From NCBI GenBank assembly GCA_938039195.1, contig CALHVK010000137.1, positions 1-8,212 on the forward strand: DNA of 8,212 nt, given 5' to 3'. The DNA is from an uncultured Carnobacteriaceae bacterium. Its GTDB lineage: Bacteria; Bacillota; Bacilli; Lactobacillales; Aerococcaceae. Positions 5,273-8,212 of the stretch are shown in pieces. The position numbers and the translations under genes are program-made. Below the pieces are notes generated by a model. The model was not told the DNA's origin, made no database searches, and worked only from the letters and a program-made list of their open reading frames with translations. How positions within the stretch are numbered: the stretch's first letter is position 1; every line of letters starts with the position of its first letter.

Positions 5273-6262
5273 CTAGATCTCCATCAATGCCTGATTAGCA
5301 GTAATAATTGCTAATTTGTAGACGTCTTCTTCGTTACATCCACGTGATAAGTCAGAGATTGGTTTGTTTAATCCTTGTAAGATTGGTCCGATTGCTTCGA
5401 AGTTACCGAAACGTTGTGCAATTTTGTATCCGATGTTTCCTGATTGGATTTCTGGGAATACGAATACTGTTGCTTGTCCAGCTACTGGTGAGTCTGGAGC
5501 TTTTTGTTTACCAACGCTTGGTACGAATGCAGCATCGAATTGTAATTCTCCGTCGATGTTGTAGTTTGGAGCTAATTCTTGTGCTATTTTAGTCGCTTCA
5601 GCTACTTTTAATGCTTCTTCAGATTTAGCAGAACCTTTTGTTGAGAAACTTAACATTGCAACGTTTGGTTCGATACCGAATAATTCAGCTGTTTTAGCAG
5701 ATTCTACTGCGATTTCAGCTAATTCTTGTGCGTTAGGGTTGATGTTGATTGCGCAGTCTGAGAATAAGTATTTCTTAGATTTGTCGCTGTTAATCATGAT
5801 GAACGCACCACTTGTACGAGAGACACCCGGTTTTGTTTTGATGATTTGTAATGCTGGACGTACAGTGTCCCCTGTTGAATGAACCGCACCAGATACTAAA
5901 CCGTCTACTAAGCCCATGTAAACCATCATTGTACCGAAGTAAGTAACGTCACGTAATAATTTTTCAGCATCTTCTTGTGATACTTTACCGTTACGACGTG
6001 CTACGAAGCTTTCTACCATTTCAGCATATTTATCGTCTGCATATGTTTCAGGATCGATAATTTCTAAATGAGAAATGTTAAATCCACGAGCATCTGCTAC
6101 TTCGTTAATAGCATCCACATTTCCAAGTAAGATTGGTTTGCAAAGTCCATCTGCTAATAAACGAACTGCTGCACCAATAATTCTTGGTTCATCTCCTTCT
6201 GGAAATACGATTTTAACGTCTTTCCCTTTCACTTTAAGTGATAATTCTTCAAATAATTCCAC
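5273..6262 (-). CDS. pta: Phosphate acetyltransferase
   Basis: Pta interconverts acetyl-CoA plus phosphate and acetyl phosphate plus CoA, the step before acetate kinase in overflow acetate metabolism. The 329 residues correspond to the short, single-domain Firmicutes type (no N-terminal DRTGG/AAA-like extension). Motifs include IVFPEGDEPRIIGAAV (18-33), GLVSGAVHSTGDTVRPAL (121-138) with KTKPGVSRTSGAF (142-154), MLSFSTKGSAKS (203-214), FPEIQSGNIGYKIAQRFG (269-286) and GPILQGLNKPISDLSRG (292-308), which line the CoA/phosphate site. The start is GTG (6260-6262) with GGAGGG (minus strand, 6269-6274) 6 bases upstream. It is monocistronic: divergent from the exporter genes upstream and followed by E3 and a terminator. 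A TATTAT (-10-like, minus strand, 6292-6297) lies upstream without a good -35. No ack gene is adjacent. Confidence 0.96.
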   Translation of the reverse strand: MELFEELSLKVKGKDVKIVFPEGDEPRIIGAAVRLLADGLCKPILLGNVDAINEVADARGFNISHLEIIDPETYADDKYAEMVESFVARRNGKVSQEDAEKLLRDVTYFGTMMVYMGLVDGLVSGAVHSTGDTVRPALQIIKTKPGVSRTSGAFIMINSDKSKKYLFSDCAININPNAQELAEIAVESAKTAELFGIEPNVAMLSFSTKGSAKSEEALKVAEATKIAQELAPNYNIDGELQFDAAFVPSVGKQKAPDSPVAGQATVFVFPEIQSGNIGYKIAQRFGNFEAIGPILQGLNKPISDLSRGCNEEDVYKLAIITANQALMEI

Positions 6263-6360
6263 GGATATCCCTCCAAAAATTTGTTATCTTAATAATACAC
6301 TAAATACTTTTAAAAAAACAGTACAATGTTAAAACAATCATCAAAAAAACAACTGTACTA

Positions 6361-6381
6361 ATTTTCAAGGAGAATGAAAAT
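6361..6381. promoter_or_regulatory. 21 bp perfect inverted repeat in the pta/exporter divergent region
   Basis: ATTTTCA (6361-6367) and TGAAAAT (6375-6381) are perfect 7-base arms spaced by 7 bases. It lies about 30 bases upstream of the exporter -35 and about 65 bases upstream of the pta -10-like sequence, a fitting place for a shared regulator. The arms resemble half-sites of CodY-type boxes, but the spacing is wrong (CodY boxes have 3 bases between arms). The regulator is unknown. Confidence 0.4.
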
Positions 6382-6411
6382 AATACAGTTTCATTTCATA
6401 AAAATTTCTAC

Positions 6412-6440
6412 TTAGCAAAACACGGGTTGTATGCTATACT
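6412..6440 (+). promoter_or_regulatory. Promoter of the ThrE-type exporter genes, extended -10
   Basis: TTAGCA (6412-6417) and TATACT (6435-6440) are 17 bases apart, and TGC precedes the -10. The start of transcription should be near 6447, downstream of the in-frame ATG at 6427, which therefore cannot be the translation start. Confidence 0.7.
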
Positions 6441-6471
6441 TAGGGAGTATTTAATGAAGGAGGAAGGCTTT

Positions 6472-7242
6472 GTGCGATCATATGCTAAAAAACTAATGGA
6501 TACCGCTATTCTAGCTGGTCAAATTATGCTCGAATGTAATGCGGAATCATATCGCGTGGAAGAAACGATGAACTATATTCTCTCCACATCAAACTTCGAA
6601 ACTTGTGAAGCCTTCGCGATGGCGACTGGAATCTTTGCGACTCTCGATGATGACTGCATCGATTCTATTACAGAAATCCGCCGTGTTCCAAATCGAGACA
6701 CGAACTTAAACCGTATTTATAAAGTTAACGCCATCTCTCGTCAATTAGTGACAAAGGAAGTTGACCTCGATACGGCTTATCAACGATTACAGGACTTAAA
6801 AGAATCAGAATATCCACAGTGGTTAAAAGATGTTGGCCTTATTCTCATGTGCGGGTTCTACGCTGCTCTATTTGGCGCAACGCCAATTGAACTCATGATT
6901 GCAGCAGTAGCAGCGATTATCATGCCATTTATTTATAAGTTAGATCCAAAATTAAAATTAGGAACATTCGTGTTGAACCTCATCTCGATTATTCCAGCAA
7001 TTGTCATTATCATTTTGATTCAAAAACATTTCGTTCCGGACGCTCGAATCGGCATCTCCATTGTAGGATTAATCATGCCGGCTGTGCCTGGAACTGCCAT
7101 TACAAATGCGATTCGCGATACATTACGCGGAGACTACAACTCAGGAGCGGCTCGGGCAATTGAAGCGTTTGTGACGGCTCTTTCCGTCGCTATTGCTGTT
7201 GCTCTGGGACTCGTGTTAGCAGGAGGTGCAAACCCCTTATGA
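6472..7242 (+). CDS. ThrE/YjjP-type exporter subunit (N-terminal half of a split ThrE)
   Basis: The 256-residue product belongs to the ThrE family N-terminal domain (PF06738 type, YjjP in E. coli). In Corynebacterium the fused ThrE exports threonine and serine; E. coli YjjPB has been linked to succinate export, so the substrate here is open. About 118 mostly polar residues, probably cytoplasmic, carry the family sequence LAGQIMLECNAESYRVEETM (14-33) and are followed by about five membrane helices (roughly 119-136, 138-155, 164-184, 192-209, 229-252) with the motif MPAVPGTAITNAIRDTLRG (202-220). I chose GTG 6472: AAGGAGG (6457-6463) lies 8 bases upstream, and the in-frame ATG codons at 6427 and 6454 lie in the promoter or too near the transcription start. 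It overlaps the next gene by 4 bases (ATGA). Confidence 0.92.
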   Translation: MRSYAKKLMDTAILAGQIMLECNAESYRVEETMNYILSTSNFETCEAFAMATGIFATLDDDCIDSITEIRRVPNRDTNLNRIYKVNAISRQLVTKEVDLDTAYQRLQDLKESEYPQWLKDVGLILMCGFYAALFGATPIELMIAAVAAIIMPFIYKLDPKLKLGTFVLNLISIIPAIVIIILIQKHFVPDARIGISIVGLIMPAVPGTAITNAIRDTLRGDYNSGAARAIEAFVTALSVAIAVALGLVLAGGANPL

Positions 7243-7682
7243 TTTATCAAGTGATTAGTGCTCTCATTGCCGTCTACTTCAGTTGTATTGTCTTTGAAGC
7301 GCCAAAACGACTTCTCATTCATATTTCGATTATTGGAGGGATTGGCTGGTTTGTATATCTTTTCTTCTTAGACCGTTCGGGATTACAACTAGCTACTTAC
7401 TATAGCGGCCTCACCATTGCGTTTTTATCGCACATCGCAGCACGCTATTTCAAAGCTCCTGTAACGGTATTCTTTATTCCTGGATTTTTCCCACTCGTTC
7501 CTGGTGCAGGCATGTACCGTACCGTTTACGCCTTCTTTGTGGGCGATGTTGAAAAAGGGAAATTCTTCTTTGGGCAAACGATGATTACCGCTGGGATGAT
7601 TGCACTGGCTATCTTTACAGTCGATTCGATTTTCCGTCTGTACTCGCATTGGCAATCTTCACGCCGTCAATCAGCAAACTAA
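7239..7682 (+). CDS. ThrE/YjjB-type exporter subunit (C-terminal half of a split ThrE)
   Basis: The 147-residue membrane protein corresponds to the ThrE_2/YjjB domain (PF12821 type) and must pair with the preceding subunit to form the transporter. Hydrophobic segments lie at about 4-20, 25-44, 50-67, 74-92 and 112-136, and the family motif APVTVFFIPGFFPLVPGAGM (73-92) followed by YRTVYAFF is intact. A basic tail (SSRRQSAN) ends the protein. The ATG overlaps the upstream stop as ATGA, so translation is coupled; an AGGAGG (7221-7226) inside the upstream gene is 12 bases away, rather long. The gene ends 13 bases before a strong terminator. Confidence 0.92.
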   Translation: MIYQVISALIAVYFSCIVFEAPKRLLIHISIIGGIGWFVYLFFLDRSGLQLATYYSGLTIAFLSHIAARYFKAPVTVFFIPGFFPLVPGAGMYRTVYAFFVGDVEKGKFFFGQTMITAGMIALAIFTVDSIFRLYSHWQSSRRQSAN

Positions 7683-7695
7683 ATAAATGCACCTG

Positions 7696-7727
7696 AAACT
7701 GCCAAAGATTTTCTTTGGCGGTTTTTT
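7696..7727 (+). terminator. Intrinsic terminator of the exporter operon
   Basis: AAACTGCCAAAG (7696-7707) pairs with CTTTGGCGGTTT (7713-7724), 12 pairs including one G-T, with loop ATTTT and six T at 7722-7727. Part of it (7702-7717) recurs inverted at 7929-7944, on the far side of element E2. Confidence 0.92.
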
Positions 7728-7944
7728 ATTGGACCGTTGGTTTGTTTTTGGAAATGGTGCGATTCGTTATAGTTGCTATATTAGGGCACCGGTGCAAGCC
7801 TTGGTCTTGCACCTTTGAAGCTTCAAAGCTGGAGTAAGGAATCACTTCCTAACTCCAGCTAATTCACATTCAATGCGATTCCCTAATAGGACTACTATAA
7901 CCGCACCATTTCATTACAAACCAACTCACAAAGAAAATCTTTGG
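7702..7944. repeat. Outer 16 bp inverted repeat bracketing E2
   Basis: CCAAAGATTTTCTTTG (7702-7717) is the exact reverse complement of 7929-7944. Each arm is itself nearly palindromic, so each can form its own hairpin; the left one is the core of the exporter terminator. The right one has no T run on either strand. The pair flanks E2 at both ends, extending the symmetry to about 243 bases. Confidence 0.8.
7736..7925 (-). repeat. Element E2: 190 bp structured palindrome, same family as E1
   Basis: Arms 7736-7745, 7751-7761, 7766-7773 and 7780-7786 pair perfectly with 7916-7925, 7902-7912, 7894-7901 and 7881-7887, 36 base pairs in all. Inside are GGTGCAAG/CTTGCACC (7791-7813, loop CCTTGGT), the 14 bp palindrome TTTGAAGCTTCAAA (7814-7827), and a 14 bp hairpin with one mismatch (7827-7860). 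Read on the minus strand it matches E1: ATGGT then GTTATAGT in the left arm, TGTGAATTAG (7859-7868), a hairpin, a stem-loop with loop ACCAAGG, then GGTG and the right arm. Orientation is given to match E1 plus. It lies downstream of the exporter genes, in antisense direction to them. No open reading frame in it has a credible ribosome binding site. Confidence 0.78.
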
Positions 7945-8137
7945 ATTCCTTTCCTTTGGGATATCTTCCTTTTCATAGCATAAATACTCTCTAAACCCCC
8001 AAAACGCAAAACAAAATAATGTTGTTCTATCATTAGGTTTGCTGTGAGGATGAAGATTGTCAATTCGCATTTAAGTTAAGAATTAGTAACTGTGTATGGA
8101 CAGAAAGCGGGTTTGTGTGGTTCAATTAAGGTAATAA

Positions 8138-8211
<74 letters not shown>

Positions 8212-8212
8212 T

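Noticed and set aside
6263..6360. CcpA cre site for pta
   Set aside because: pta is often under CcpA control, but no sequence matching the cre consensus was found in the upstream region.
6361..6381. CodY box upstream of the exporter genes
   Set aside because: The arms look similar, but the 7-base spacer does not fit the CodY consensus spacing of 3.
1167..7925. Insertion sequence remnants or MITEs with target duplications
   Set aside because: No direct repeats were found flanking E1 or E2 and no transposase fragment is present. A mobile origin remains possible but is not shown.
7870..8070. 66-residue minus-strand open frame overlapping E2
   Set aside because: No ribosome binding site before its ATG, odd composition, and its end runs through the E2 arm. 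The TTGACA at its start has no matching -10.

Overview
The window looks like chromosomal DNA of a low-GC Gram-positive bacterium, most likely order Lactobacillales. Support comes from AGGAGG-type ribosome binding sites, sigma-A-like promoters (several with an extended -10), compact intrinsic terminators, the ruvA-ruvB-queA order, a DnaE of Firmicutes type beside a DUF2929 small membrane protein, and a two-gene ThrE/YjjPB exporter. A Carnobacteriaceae member such as Granulicatella is a guess from overall feel; the genus cannot be fixed from this sequence alone.

Layout. (1) 1-346: 5' end of dnaE on the minus strand, running off the window, divergent from a 60-residue DUF2929 membrane protein (486-668, +) that ends inside its own terminator. 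(2) 669-1375: about 700 bases with no gene, holding four tandem 112-114 bp repeats (726-1179) that run into a roughly 200 bp structured palindrome (element E1, 1167-1367) next to the 3' end of queA. (3) 1376-4035: a compact minus-strand operon ruvA-ruvB-queA (Holliday-junction branch migration and the queuosine tRNA modification enzyme QueA) with its own promoter. (4) 4179-4718: a stand-alone NAD(P)H-dependent FMN reductase-family flavoprotein, minus strand, with its own terminator. (5) 4719-5272: about 550 bases with no gene, full of palindromes: a 28 bp AT-rich near-palindrome, a 23 bp hairpin, a 50 nt hairpin, the pta terminator, and a second long structured hairpin (E3) that forms the pta 3' untranslated region. 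(6) 5273-6262: pta, phosphate acetyltransferase, minus strand. (7) 6472-7682: two overlapping plus-strand genes for the two halves of a ThrE/YjjPB-type exporter, divergent from pta. (8) 7683-8137: a strong terminator, then a second large structured palindrome (E2, 7736-7925) nested in an outer 16 bp inverted repeat; I see nothing I can support in 7945-8137. (9) 8138-8211: tRNA-Arg(CCT), complete at the window edge.

The genes are ordinary housekeeping functions. The notable content is intergenic: E1 (plus orientation) and E2 (minus orientation) are about 6.4 kb apart yet share the same arrangement, a single-stranded motif TGYGAATTAG, a stem-loop with loop ACCWWGG, and helices at matching positions that differ in sequence but keep pairing. 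That suggests a dispersed structured element (RNA, or a palindromic mobile repeat) placed downstream of operons. The family cannot be named from sequence alone.
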